Positions 27,318 to 37,229 of a DNA stretch of 64,000 nt are shown here, one piece after another (position 1 is the first letter of the stretch; the number at the start of each line of letters is the position of its first letter). The notes under the pieces were generated by a model. It had not been told where the DNA came from, ran no database searches, and worked only from the letters and a program-made list of their open reading frames with translations. The position numbers and the translations under genes were made by a program. Source of the DNA: GWA2-66-18 sp964537395 (GTDB lineage: Bacteria > Elusimicrobiota > Elusimicrobia > UBA1565 > UBA9628); contig CAZIBN010000004.1 of assembly GCA_964537395.1 (NCBI GenBank), positions 8,463 to 72,462 on the forward strand, given 5' to 3'.

Positions 27318-28268
27318 GTGCACGCCGCGGAACTGACCGTCGGCGAACTCCTCAAGGAGCAGGGCGAGGGGCTTCGCCTTGAGTTGCTCTGCGGGGAGAA
27401 ATCCCTCGGCCGCCGGATCACGGTGGCCGATCTCAACCGTCCCGGCCTTGCGCTCTCCGGATTCCTCGACCGTTTCCGCGCGGAGAGGGTGCAGATCTTC
27501 GGCAACGGGGAGCAGGCCTACTGCCAGAAGTCTGACGCCAAGAAGCTCGCCGATGCGCTGTCGGCGATGCTGGCCGTCCCCGAGCTTCCGTGCGTGATCG
27601 TCACGCATAATGCGCCGGTTCCGCCTTCGCTCGCGCAGGCATGCAAGAAGCACGGCGTGCCGCTGATGCGCTCCGCCTATGACACGACGACCTTGACCGG
27701 AGAGCTGTCCGAGGCGCTCGAAGCACGCCTGGCGCCGTCGACGACCGTGCATGGCGTGCTCGTCGACGTCTACGGGCTCGGCGTCATCATCCAGGGCGAT
27801 TCGGGCATCGGGAAATCCGAGTGCGCGCTCGAGCTTCTCAAGCGCGGCCATATCCTCATCGCCGACGACGCGGTTCAGATACAGCACCGGCGCGGCTCCT
27901 ATCTGCGCGGCTTTTGCCCTGAGCCGCTCAAGAATCACATGGAGATCCGCGGCCTTGGTGTCATCGACGTCAAGCTCCTCTTCGGCATCGGCGCGATCCG
28001 CGAACGAACGCGCATCGAGCTGGCGATCAAGCTCGAGACGTGGAACGCTGGAACGGTGTACGATCGGACCGGCCTCGACGCCAGGAAGCTCTCCATTCTC
28101 GACGTGGAGATCCCGCTCATCCGTATACCCGTCAGCCCCGGCCGCAACCTCGCGGTGCTCATCGAGGTCGCGGCCCTCAATCAGCGCCTGCGCTCACAGG
28201 GCTACTTCTCGGCGGAGAATTTCAACCAGCGTCTCATCGAGCGCATGAAGACGAAGGAGCGCGGCTGA
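27318..28268 (+). CDS. hprK: HPr kinase/phosphorylase
   Basis: A 316-residue bifunctional enzyme that phosphorylates HPr on a serine with ATP or PPi and reverses it. H145 in VHGVLV, Walker A GDSGIGKS (160-167), and HMEIRGLGVIDV (207-218) are the diagnostic elements; the N-terminal 125 residues form the MurF-like domain. The GTG start (27318) gives the expected family N-terminus; no clear Shine-Dalgarno. Its substrate HPr is four kilobases downstream in the same run, with S45 in NGKSVMG as the probable target. Confidence 0.94.
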   Translation: MHAAELTVGELLKEQGEGLRLELLCGEKSLGRRITVADLNRPGLALSGFLDRFRAERVQIFGNGEQAYCQKSDAKKLADALSAMLAVPELPCVIVTHNAPVPPSLAQACKKHGVPLMRSAYDTTTLTGELSEALEARLAPSTTVHGVLVDVYGLGVIIQGDSGIGKSECALELLKRGHILIADDAVQIQHRRGSYLRGFCPEPLKNHMEIRGLGVIDVKLLFGIGAIRERTRIELAIKLETWNAGTVYDRTGLDARKLSILDVEIPLIRIPVSPGRNLAVLIEVAALNQRLRSQGYFSAENFNQRLIERMKTKERG

Positions 28269-29125
28269 TGGCGTCCGCGCCGAAAAAGATCTTCGTCATC
28301 ACGGGCGTCTCGGGCGCGGGCAAAAGCCAGGCGCTGAAGGTTTTCGAGGACTTCGGGTGGTTTTGCGTCGACAACCTCCCGATCGCGCTGCTCGACGAGT
28401 TCGCGGCCTTCGTGCAGAAGTCGCCGGCGATGACGCGCGTCGCCCTCGGCATGGATGTCCGCGAGGGCAAGGTCCTCGGCGCGCTCCCGCCGCTCCTGCG
28501 TCGCCTCAAGCTCCAGGGCCTCGACATCAACGTCCTGTTCATCGACGCGGCGGACGCGACCGTTATCCACCGCTTCTCCGAGACGCGCCACCGCCATCCG
28601 CTCGGCGGCAAGATCGCCGATGCGGTCAAGCAGGAGCGTAAGCTTCTCGCTCCGATCAAGGGCGCGGCCGATAAGGTCATCGACACGACGCGCCTGACCC
28701 TTGGCGAGCTCAAGGAGAAGATATCCGAGACGCTCGGCCTGACGCTGACACGGGAAATGACCTTGCAGGTCGTCAGCTTCGGCTACAAGCACGGCATGCC
28801 GATCGACGCCGACATCGTCATGGACGTCCGCTTCCTGCCGAACCCGCATTATCTGGCCGCGTTGCGCAAGAAGAGCGGCCTCGACGAGCCCGTCCAGAAA
28901 TACATCCTCAGCCAGCCTGTGGCGAGAAAATTTCTGAACGATTGGTACAAGCTGGTCGCGACCTTGCTGCCGCACTATGTGCGCGAGGGGAAATCCTATC
29001 TGACCATCGCTATCGGCTGCACCGGGGGCCGCCATCGCAGCGTGTTCTGCACCCGCTGGCTTGCGCAAAAGCTGCGCGCGACAGGGCATCCGGTCCAGGA
29101 ATTCCATCGGGACATCTCGTTGTGA
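28268..29125 (+). CDS. rapZ: RapZ-like RNase adapter / P-loop protein
   Basis: A 285-residue RapZ/YvcJ family protein. Walker A ITGVSGAGKS ends at S20; the C-terminal domain has SFGYKHGMPIDADIVMDVRF, LPNPHYLAALR and IGCTGGRHRSVF, all characteristic. In E. coli RapZ guides RNase E to GlmZ for cell-wall precursor control; in Gram-positives YvcJ is less defined. The start overlaps hprK (TGATG); a longer in-frame version from 28040 overlaps hprK and is rejected. The hprK-rapZ-PTS order ties it to carbon and phosphotransfer regulation. Confidence 0.92.
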   Translation: MASAPKKIFVITGVSGAGKSQALKVFEDFGWFCVDNLPIALLDEFAAFVQKSPAMTRVALGMDVREGKVLGALPPLLRRLKLQGLDINVLFIDAADATVIHRFSETRHRHPLGGKIADAVKQERKLLAPIKGAADKVIDTTRLTLGELKEKISETLGLTLTREMTLQVVSFGYKHGMPIDADIVMDVRFLPNPHYLAALRKKSGLDEPVQKYILSQPVARKFLNDWYKLVATLLPHYVREGKSYLTIAIGCTGGRHRSVFCTRWLAQKLRATGHPVQEFHRDISL

Positions 29126-29131
29126 TCAACC

Positions 29132-29551
29132 TTGATTAATCTCATCGTCGTGACCCATGGAGAGTTCGGCGCGTACCTCGTTGAGGCCGCGGAAGGCATC
29201 GTCGGACGCCAGACGCAGGGCGTGCGCGTCGTCGCGACCTCTTCGCGGCAGTCGGTCGCTGAGATCAAGAGGCGCATCGAGCGTGCTCTGGCCGAGCTCG
29301 CCAACCCCGACGGTGTTATTCTGTTCACCGATATGCCCGGCGGCACCCCTAACAATCTGTCCTTCCCGTTGATCCGCGACGAGAAGCACGTCGAAATGAT
29401 CAGCGGCGTGAACCTGTACATGCTCGTCTCTGCCTTCAGCTACCGCGGCCAGCTACCGTTGAATAAACTGGTGGAGAAAGTCGTCGCCGACGGTCAGAAG
29501 TCGATCCGCGACATCCGCTCGATGTTCGTCGCCGCGATGGGGACCCGGTAA
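29132..29551 (+). CDS. PTS mannose-family EIIA component
   Basis: A 139-residue EIIA of the mannose/fructose/sorbose type, cytosolic. H9 in VVTHGEFG is the phospho-accepting histidine; ILFTDMPGGTPNN is the conserved second motif. The TTG start at 29132 gives the right N-terminus directly; no in-frame ATG/GTG is nearer and the ribosome-binding site is weak. It is followed by EIIB with the stop/start overlap TAATG. The sugar transported cannot be judged. Confidence 0.9.
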   Translation: MINLIVVTHGEFGAYLVEAAEGIVGRQTQGVRVVATSSRQSVAEIKRRIERALAELANPDGVILFTDMPGGTPNNLSFPLIRDEKHVEMISGVNLYMLVSAFSYRGQLPLNKLVEKVVADGQKSIRDIRSMFVAAMGTR

Positions 29552-30033
29552 TGGGAGTCACCTTGCTGCGCGTCGACGACCGGCTCATCCATGGCCAGGT
29601 GGTCGAGGGCTGGGTGCCTTACCTCAAGGTCGACCTCGTCATCGTGGTCTCCGACACGGCGGCCTCCGATGAGATACAGACCGCGCTGATGAAGATGGCT
29701 CTTCCTTCGTCGGTCGGCCTGCTCGTGCTGCCGGTCGTCGAAGCGGCGGCTGCGTTGAAATCGCCGCAGATCGCGGCGCGGTCCGCGCTCGTGCTTGTTC
29801 CCGGACCCGCCGAGGCGTTGGCCCTTGTCGAGAAGGGCGTCGTCGTCGACCGGATCAACGTCGGCGGCCTTCACTACACGGTCGGCAAGGTGCAGCTCGG
29901 CCGCGCGCTTTTCCTTGATGAGAAGGACCGCTTGGCGCTGCGGGCGCTTGCCGCAAAAGGCGTGCGTCTCGAAGGGCGGGCCCTTCCCGCTGATGCCGAG
30001 GAAGATCTGACGGCCGCGCTGGAGGGAAATTGA
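29551..30033 (+). CDS. PTS mannose-family EIIB component
   Basis: A 160-residue EIIB that receives phosphate from EIIA and passes it to the sugar at EIIC/EIID. RVDDRLIHGQV (7-17), with H14 the active residue, is the family fingerprint. The remaining sequence matches the expected Rossmann-like alpha/beta fold and length. Translationally coupled to EIIA and to EIIC, whose TTG start overlaps the EIIB stop in TTGA. Confidence 0.92.
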   Translation: MGVTLLRVDDRLIHGQVVEGWVPYLKVDLVIVVSDTAASDEIQTALMKMALPSSVGLLVLPVVEAAAALKSPQIAARSALVLVPGPAEALALVEKGVVVDRINVGGLHYTVGKVQLGRALFLDEKDRLALRALAAKGVRLEGRALPADAEEDLTAALEGN

Positions 30034-30626
30034 CCACGGCCACCGCCTGCGCCGTGCTGGCCCTCCTCGAGCTCGATGCGGTGCTCATCGCGCAGACCTT
30101 GGTGTCGCGGCCGCTAGTCGTGGGCGCGGTGCTCGGCGCGTTGACCGGCAACACTTTGGCCGGCACGCTGTTCGGCGCGGTCTTCGAGCTGCTGAGCTTG
30201 TGCGATCTTCCCGTCGGCGGCTGCCTGACCTGGTCGGCCACGGTCGCGGCCGGCACGGCGACCTTGCTCGCGGGCCGGGGTACGTCCGTGGCGCTTTGCT
30301 TCATCGGGGGCGTCGTTGCCGGGGTCCTTCATTCCCGGGTCGAGGCTCTCGAGAGGGCGCGCCGTGCGGCGACCGGCGACGCGCTCGTCCTGCGCGCCGA
30401 GGCCGGGGACTGGACGCTGGGCCGGGCGCTGGGTCTTTCGATCGCGGCGCATGCGGCCATGACTTTCGCTGTGGCCGGCTCCGTCGTTTCGCTCGTCGGC
30501 TTCCTGGACGGGCGCTGGTGGGCGGGCGCGCCTGAGTTCATCCGGGGCGGAGCGGCGCTCGTGTCCTCAAGCGCGCCGTGGATCGGCCTCTCGGGCGTCG
30601 TGGCCTGGGGTCTGAGGCGCTCATGA
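30030..30626 (+). CDS. PTS mannose-family EIIC component, short
   Basis: A 198-residue membrane protein with about six hydrophobic segments. SRPLVVGAVLGALTGN and the following GxxFELL (GAVFELLSLCDLPVGG) match PTS EIIC of the sorbose/mannose type. Typical members are about 240-270 residues, so this is small; the missing length appears to be C-terminal. The TTG start in TTGA overlaps EIIB. It may still form the sugar channel with EIID, or be a regulatory remnant. Confidence 0.8.
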   Translation: MTTATACAVLALLELDAVLIAQTLVSRPLVVGAVLGALTGNTLAGTLFGAVFELLSLCDLPVGGCLTWSATVAAGTATLLAGRGTSVALCFIGGVVAGVLHSRVEALERARRAATGDALVLRAEAGDWTLGRALGLSIAAHAAMTFAVAGSVVSLVGFLDGRWWAGAPEFIRGGAALVSSSAPWIGLSGVVAWGLRRS

Positions 30627-31411
30627 GCGAGCGGATGATGACGCCTTGGATGAAGGCCTGCATCGGCGCGCGCCTGCTCCTTCTTCAGGCGCGGTGGGAT
30701 CCGGCTCGGATGCAGGGCCCGGGCTTCGCCTTCGCGCTCGAGCCGTGGCTCGCGGACTGCTGGGCCGCGGAGCCCGAGGCGCTGCTCTCCGCGCGCCGGC
30801 GTCATCTCGAGTATTTCAACACGCACCCGATCGCGGCGTGGCTCGTGGCGGGCATCGTCTGCCGGCAGGAAGCCGCCGCGGCGGCGCTGACGGGTGCGGC
30901 TCGCGAGGCGGCGATCGTCAAGATCAGGTCCCTGAAAACGGGGCTAGGCGCCTCGCTTGCCGGCCTATACGATTCGTTTTTCTGGGGCGCTTTGCGTCCC
31001 GTGAGCGCGCTGTCGGGTATTCTCGCCGCCCAGGCGGCCTATCGCCTCGGCTTGCCGCACGCGCCGGCCTGGGCGGCGGCGACGGCCCTTTTCGTTTATA
31101 ACATCCCGGCTGTCGCCGCGCGCGCTATCGGCTTGCTGCGCGGAATCTCCGAAGGGGAGCGCGCCGTGGCGGCGTTGATCAAGCTTCCCGTCCAGCCGTG
31201 GATCATCGGGCTTCGCCGGGCGACCGTCGGCGGAGCCCTGGCGGCGTTCGCGGTCGGCGCGGGACTGCTCGGCGGCGGCGACCGCTTGCCGGTGGCGCTC
31301 ACCTTCGCGGCGGGCCTGATCCTGACCTGGCGGGGCATTCCGCCGTTCGCGCAGCTCGGCTTCGCGGGGCTTGGCGGCATCGTCGCGGCGGCCGTCGGGC
31401 TGTGGCCGTGA
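30623..31411 (+). CDS. PTS mannose-family EIID component
   Basis: A 262-residue EIID membrane subunit. The N-terminal MQGPGFAFALEPWL matches the family QGxGF motif; the middle LYDSFFWGALRPV region and several C-terminal hydrophobic segments follow. Start at 30623 overlaps EIIC in ATGA; an upstream in-frame start at 30578 would overlap further and is unlikely. Completes the EIIA-EIIB-EIIC-EIID set. Confidence 0.88.
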   Translation: MSERMMTPWMKACIGARLLLLQARWDPARMQGPGFAFALEPWLADCWAAEPEALLSARRRHLEYFNTHPIAAWLVAGIVCRQEAAAAALTGAAREAAIVKIRSLKTGLGASLAGLYDSFFWGALRPVSALSGILAAQAAYRLGLPHAPAWAAATALFVYNIPAVAARAIGLLRGISEGERAVAALIKLPVQPWIIGLRRATVGGALAAFAVGAGLLGGGDRLPVALTFAAGLILTWRGIPPFAQLGFAGLGGIVAAAVGLWP

Positions 31412-31674
31412 TGGAAAAAATCATGACGATCAAGAACCGCATGGGCCTGCACGCCCGCCCTGCGGCGATGTTCGTCCAGGAAGCGGGCAAGTTCAAGAGC
31501 CAGATCTTCGTCGTCAAGGACGGTCTGCAGGTCAACGGAAAGAGCGTCATGGGCCTCATGCTCCTCGCAGCCGAGAGCGGCTCCAAGCTCACGATCAAGG
31601 CCGACGGCCCCGATGAGGCGAAAGCAATCGAGGCCCTGGAGAAATTGTTCGAGCGCAGGTTCGACGAGCAATGA
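31411..31674 (+). CDS. ptsH: Phosphocarrier protein HPr
   Basis: An 87-residue HPr. GLHARPA has H14, the EI-dependent phosphorylation site; NGKSVMGLM has S45, the HPr-kinase site, so it can be used for both transport and regulation. The ATG overlaps the EIID stop (TGATG) and the 3' end overlaps ptsI (ATGA). The track-length extension back to 31198 is an artefact. Confidence 0.96.
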   Translation: MEKIMTIKNRMGLHARPAAMFVQEAGKFKSQIFVVKDGLQVNGKSVMGLMLLAAESGSKLTIKADGPDEAKAIEALEKLFERRFDEQ

Positions 31675-33392
31675 TCGTCATAAAAGGGATAGCCGCCAGC
31701 CCCGGCATCGCGATCGGCAAGGCCTATGTCGTCGAGGACGAGGACATCGTCGTCGAGCGCATCGAGATCCCGCGCGACAAGATCAAGCAGGAGGTCCGCC
31801 GCTTCAAGGTCGCGCAGAAGGCGACGCACCGCGACCTCGATGCCGCCGAGCAGAAGGTGCTCAAGGTCCTCGGCAAGCACCATGCCAAGCTCATCGACGC
31901 CCATCGCCTCATCCTGAAGGATTCGCTGATCACGCAGGACGTGCCCAAGCGCATCCTTGAGGAAGGCGTCAACGCCGAGTTCGCCCTGTCCGAGGCCCTC
32001 GAGCAGGTCAACCGCCAGTTCGAGCGCATGGAGGATGAATTCTTCCGCGAGCGCAGGCATGACCTGTTCGACGTCGGCAAGCGATTGCTCCTGCATCTGA
32101 TGAAGCGCCAAAAGCGCTCGCTCGCCGACATCGACGAGGAGTGTATCCTCATCTCGCGCAATCTTCTGCCCTCCGACACGATGGGGCTCAAGGAGACCAA
32201 GATCATCGGGTTCGCCACCGACCTCGGCGGCAAGACGAGCCACACGGCCATACTCGCGCAGAGCCTCGAGATCACCGCCGTCGTTGGGCTCTCCGACGTC
32301 AGCCGCCGGGTCAAGACCGGCGACACGGTCATCCTCGACGGCGAGCAGGGCCTCGTCATCATCAATCCCGGTCCCGAGACCGTCGCGAAGTATGAGAAGG
32401 TCCAGCAGCGCTCCGTCGCCGAAGAGCGCTCGCTTGAGTCTCTCAAGGGCCTGCCGACCGTCACTCTCGATGGGCGAGCGTTCAGGCTCGAGGCCAACCT
32501 CGATTCGCCCGAGGAGCTCAAGAACGTCGTCGCTCTCGAGGTGGACGGAGTCGGCCTTTTCCGCACCGAGTATCTTTTCCTTAACCGGACCGAGGCGCCC
32601 ACCGAGGAGGAGCAGACCAAGGCGTACTGCGCTGCGGTCAAGGCGCTAGGGGACCGGGAGGTCATCATCCGCACCGCCGACATCGGCGGGGATCGCCTCT
32701 CGATGCTCGGCATCGAGGGGCCGAAGAACGAGACGAACCCGTTCATGGGCCTGCGCGGCGTGCGGCTCTTCCTGCGCCATCTCGACCTGTTCAAGACGCA
32801 GCTGCGCGCCATCCTGCGCGCGTCGCTCAAGGGCAAGGTGCGCGTGATGATCCCGATGGTCTCCGCCGTCGGCGAGGTTCTCGCCGCGCGACGCCTGCTC
32901 GATCAGGCGCGCGCCGAGCTCGCGGCGGAAGGCGTGACCTTTAAGGAAGACCTCGAGCTCGGCATCATGGTCGAGATCCCCTCGACGGCGATCCTCCTCG
33001 ACGCGTTCCTGCCCCACGTGGATTTCGTTTCTATCGGAACGAACGACCTGATCCAATATACGCTCGCCGTCGACCGCATCAACGAGAACGTCACTCATCT
33101 CTACGATCCCTACCACCCGGCCGTCATCCACCTGCTGGATTCGGTCGTGCGTTCGGCCCATGCGAAAGGCAAGTGGGTCGGCGTGTGCGGCGAGATGACC
33201 TCAGACCCGCGCGCGGTGCCGCTGCTCGTCGGCCTGGGAGTCGACGCGATGAGCATATCGCCCCGGATGTTCCTCAGAGTCAAGCAGACGATCCGCGGCC
33301 TGAAGCACGAGTCCATGAAGAAGCTCGTCGCGAAGGCTCTGCTCTGCTCTGAGTCCGACGAAGTGCGGCGCCTTCTCGAGCAGAACCCCTAG
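31671..33392 (+). CDS. ptsI: PTS Enzyme I (phosphoenolpyruvate-protein phosphotransferase)
   Basis: A 573-residue enzyme that moves phosphate from PEP to HPr. The N-terminal domain has GIAASPGIAIGKA and the active histidine H191 in GGKTSHTAIL; the C-terminal PEP-binding TIM barrel includes RTADIGGDR, FMGLRGVR, IGTNDLIQY and GVCGEM. Full length for the family. It is the last PTS gene, six bases before lepA. Confidence 0.97.
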   Translation: MIVIKGIAASPGIAIGKAYVVEDEDIVVERIEIPRDKIKQEVRRFKVAQKATHRDLDAAEQKVLKVLGKHHAKLIDAHRLILKDSLITQDVPKRILEEGVNAEFALSEALEQVNRQFERMEDEFFRERRHDLFDVGKRLLLHLMKRQKRSLADIDEECILISRNLLPSDTMGLKETKIIGFATDLGGKTSHTAILAQSLEITAVVGLSDVSRRVKTGDTVILDGEQGLVIINPGPETVAKYEKVQQRSVAEERSLESLKGLPTVTLDGRAFRLEANLDSPEELKNVVALEVDGVGLFRTEYLFLNRTEAPTEEEQTKAYCAAVKALGDREVIIRTADIGGDRLSMLGIEGPKNETNPFMGLRGVRLFLRHLDLFKTQLRAILRASLKGKVRVMIPMVSAVGEVLAARRLLDQARAELAAEGVTFKEDLELGIMVEIPSTAILLDAFLPHVDFVSIGTNDLIQYTLAVDRINENVTHLYDPYHPAVIHLLDSVVRSAHAKGKWVGVCGEMTSDPRAVPLLVGLGVDAMSISPRMFLRVKQTIRGLKHESMKKLVAKALLCSESDEVRRLLEQNP

Positions 33393-33398
33393 GAAACC

Positions 33399-35207
<1,809 letters not shown>

Positions 35208-35214
35208 AAAATCT

Positions 35215-36216
35215 ATGGAAGAAAGACTTCTGTTCGTCGGTGTCTCCCTCGGGCTTTTCGCCTGGTACTCCCGCCGCTGGAAGGACCGCGGCGGGCCCGT
35301 CTCGCCGTTACAGTCGGCGGCCTGGCACGCGGTGTTCTACGCGATCGCGGCCTTCTCCATCGTCATGATCCTCACCATGGTGTTCGAGGGCCGCACGAAG
35401 GTGATCGCTCTCTGGGCCCGCGCCCTGCGCGTGGGCGACATCATCCCCGCGCTCACGGCCGCGGCCTTCTTCGCCGTCATCGGCTTCTGGCGCGCGTGGT
35501 CCAAGGGCGAGAGCGTGGAAAGCCGCCGATTTTACTTAGATGACGACCTGGAATGGGCGGACACCGTGTTCTCCTCGGCCCTGCTCGCCTGGGTCCTCAT
35601 GACCTTCCTGATCCAGGCGTTCAAGATCCCGTCCGGCTCGATGGAGAAGACGCTCCTCATCGGCGATCATCTGTTCGTCAACAAGTTCATCTACGGTCTG
35701 CGCGTCCCTATCTGGGGCAAGCGCCTACTGTCCCTGCGCTCCGTGCAGCGCGGCGACGTCATGGTCTTCGAGTTCCCGGTCACGGACCCGCGCGACACGC
35801 ATTGCGGCAAGATCAACGCGGGTGAGAACTTCATCAAGCGCGCCATCGGCCTGCCCGGCGAGACGGTCACCGTCAGCAACGGCCGCGTCTTCATCGACGG
35901 CAAGCTCATGTCGGACGAGATCTACGCGCAGTGGAATGACTCCTACCGCCAGCCCGAGTCCGTGCACGCGAAGGAGATCGCTCCGGAGCGCTACCAGCAG
36001 CTGTGGCAGGAGCATAAGCTCGATCGCGAGCTCGGCGACATCCAGCGCGACTTCTTCGGGCCGGTCAAGGTCCCCGCGGGCTCCTACTTCATGATGGGCG
36101 ACAACCGCGACCACTCCTGCGACTCGCGCTACTGGGGCCCCGTGGACAACCGCTTCATCAAGGGCAAGGCCTGGTTCATCTACTGGCCGCCGTCCCGCAT
36201 GAAGGTCGTGCGCTAG
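35215..36216 (+). CDS. lepB: Signal peptidase I
   Basis: A 333-residue membrane serine protease removing signal peptides. Several N-terminal hydrophobic segments (residues 5-20, 38-56, 78-92, 118-135) precede the catalytic domain. S142 in IPSGSM is the nucleophile and K208 in NFIKRAIGLPGE the general base; MMGDNRDHS and SRYWGPV are conserved boxes. Longer than minimal bacterial enzymes because of the extra N-terminal membrane segments and an insertion around 225-270. Seven bases after lepA; its stop shares CTAG with galE on the other strand. Confidence 0.95.
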   Translation: MEERLLFVGVSLGLFAWYSRRWKDRGGPVSPLQSAAWHAVFYAIAAFSIVMILTMVFEGRTKVIALWARALRVGDIIPALTAAAFFAVIGFWRAWSKGESVESRRFYLDDDLEWADTVFSSALLAWVLMTFLIQAFKIPSGSMEKTLLIGDHLFVNKFIYGLRVPIWGKRLLSLRSVQRGDVMVFEFPVTDPRDTHCGKINAGENFIKRAIGLPGETVTVSNGRVFIDGKLMSDEIYAQWNDSYRQPESVHAKEIAPERYQQLWQEHKLDRELGDIQRDFFGPVKVPAGSYFMMGDNRDHSCDSRYWGPVDNRFIKGKAWFIYWPPSRMKVVR

Positions 36217-37229
36217 GACGCGGCGGCGTAGCCTTCGGGGTTGCCGCTCTGCCAGCGCCAGGCGTCGGCGCACATGGCGTCCAGGTCGCGCGTGACGGCC
36301 CAGCCGAGCTTCTTCTTGGCCAGCGCGGCGTCGGCCCAGATGGCGGCGGAGTCGCCCGGGCGGCGCGGCATGATCTTGTGCGGGATCGCCTTGCCGGCGG
36401 CCTTCGCGGAGGCGGCGATGAGCTCGAGCACGGAGTAGCCGCGGCCGGCGCCGAGGTTGACGGCCTGAGCGCCCTTAAAAGAGTCGATCTTGTCTAACGC
36501 GGCAACGTGGCCGAGTGCGAGATCGACGACATGGATGTAGTCGCGTACGCCGGTCCCGTCGTGCGTCGGATAGTCCCCGCCCCAGACGTTGACGAATTCG
36601 CGGCGGCCGACGGCGGTCTGCATCACGAACGGCATCAGGTTGTTGGGGATGCCGCGCGGGTCCTCGCCGATACGACCGCTCTCGTGGGCGCCCACGGGAT
36701 TGAAGTAGCGCAGCAGCGCCATCTTCCAGCGCTTGTCCTCGCTGGCGAGCTCGTAGCACATATCTTCGATATCGAGCTTTGTCTTGCCGTACGGATTGAC
36801 GGCCGAGCGCGGGTGGCGCTCGTCGACGGGGTTCTTCTCCACGGCGCCGTAGACGGTGCAGGACGACGAAAAAACGAGACGCCGGCAGTCAGTCTTTTCC
36901 ATCGCGGCCAGCAGGTGATGAGTGCCCAGGACGTTGTTATCAATGTAGAGCTGCGGCTTCTCGACGGATTCGCCGACGGCCTTGAGGCCGGCGAAGTGCA
37001 TCACGGCGTCGAATCCCTCGCTCACGAGGGCGTCGAGCCCGTCGGGGTCGCGCAGGTCTAGCTTCTCCAGGCGCATGGGCTTGCCCGCGAGCGCTTTGAC
37101 GCGTTCGATCGACTCCGGCGACGAGTTGCTGAAGTTGTCGAAGCCGACGACCTCGTGGCCCGCCTTCAGCAGCTCGAGGCAGGTGTGGCTGCCGATGTAT
37201 CCTGATGCGCCGGTGACGAGGACTTTCAT
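36213..37229 (-). CDS. galE: UDP-glucose 4-epimerase
   Basis: A 338-residue short-chain dehydrogenase interconverting UDP-glucose and UDP-galactose. VLVTGASGYIGSH (4-16) binds NAD; SSSCTVYG and YGKTK provide the catalytic Ser and Tyr-Lys; LRYFNPVGAHESG and VRDYIHVVDLA are GalE signatures. The ATG at 37229 overlaps the preceding ATP-grasp stop (TGATG), so the two are co-translated. An extension to 37574 overlaps that gene and is rejected. Confidence 0.94.
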   Translation of the reverse strand: MKVLVTGASGYIGSHTCLELLKAGHEVVGFDNFSNSSPESIERVKALAGKPMRLEKLDLRDPDGLDALVSEGFDAVMHFAGLKAVGESVEKPQLYIDNNVLGTHHLLAAMEKTDCRRLVFSSSCTVYGAVEKNPVDERHPRSAVNPYGKTKLDIEDMCYELASEDKRWKMALLRYFNPVGAHESGRIGEDPRGIPNNLMPFVMQTAVGRREFVNVWGGDYPTHDGTGVRDYIHVVDLALGHVAALDKIDSFKGAQAVNLGAGRGYSVLELIAASAKAAGKAIPHKIMPRRPGDSAAIWADAALAKKKLGWAVTRDLDAMCADAWRWQSGNPEGYAAAS

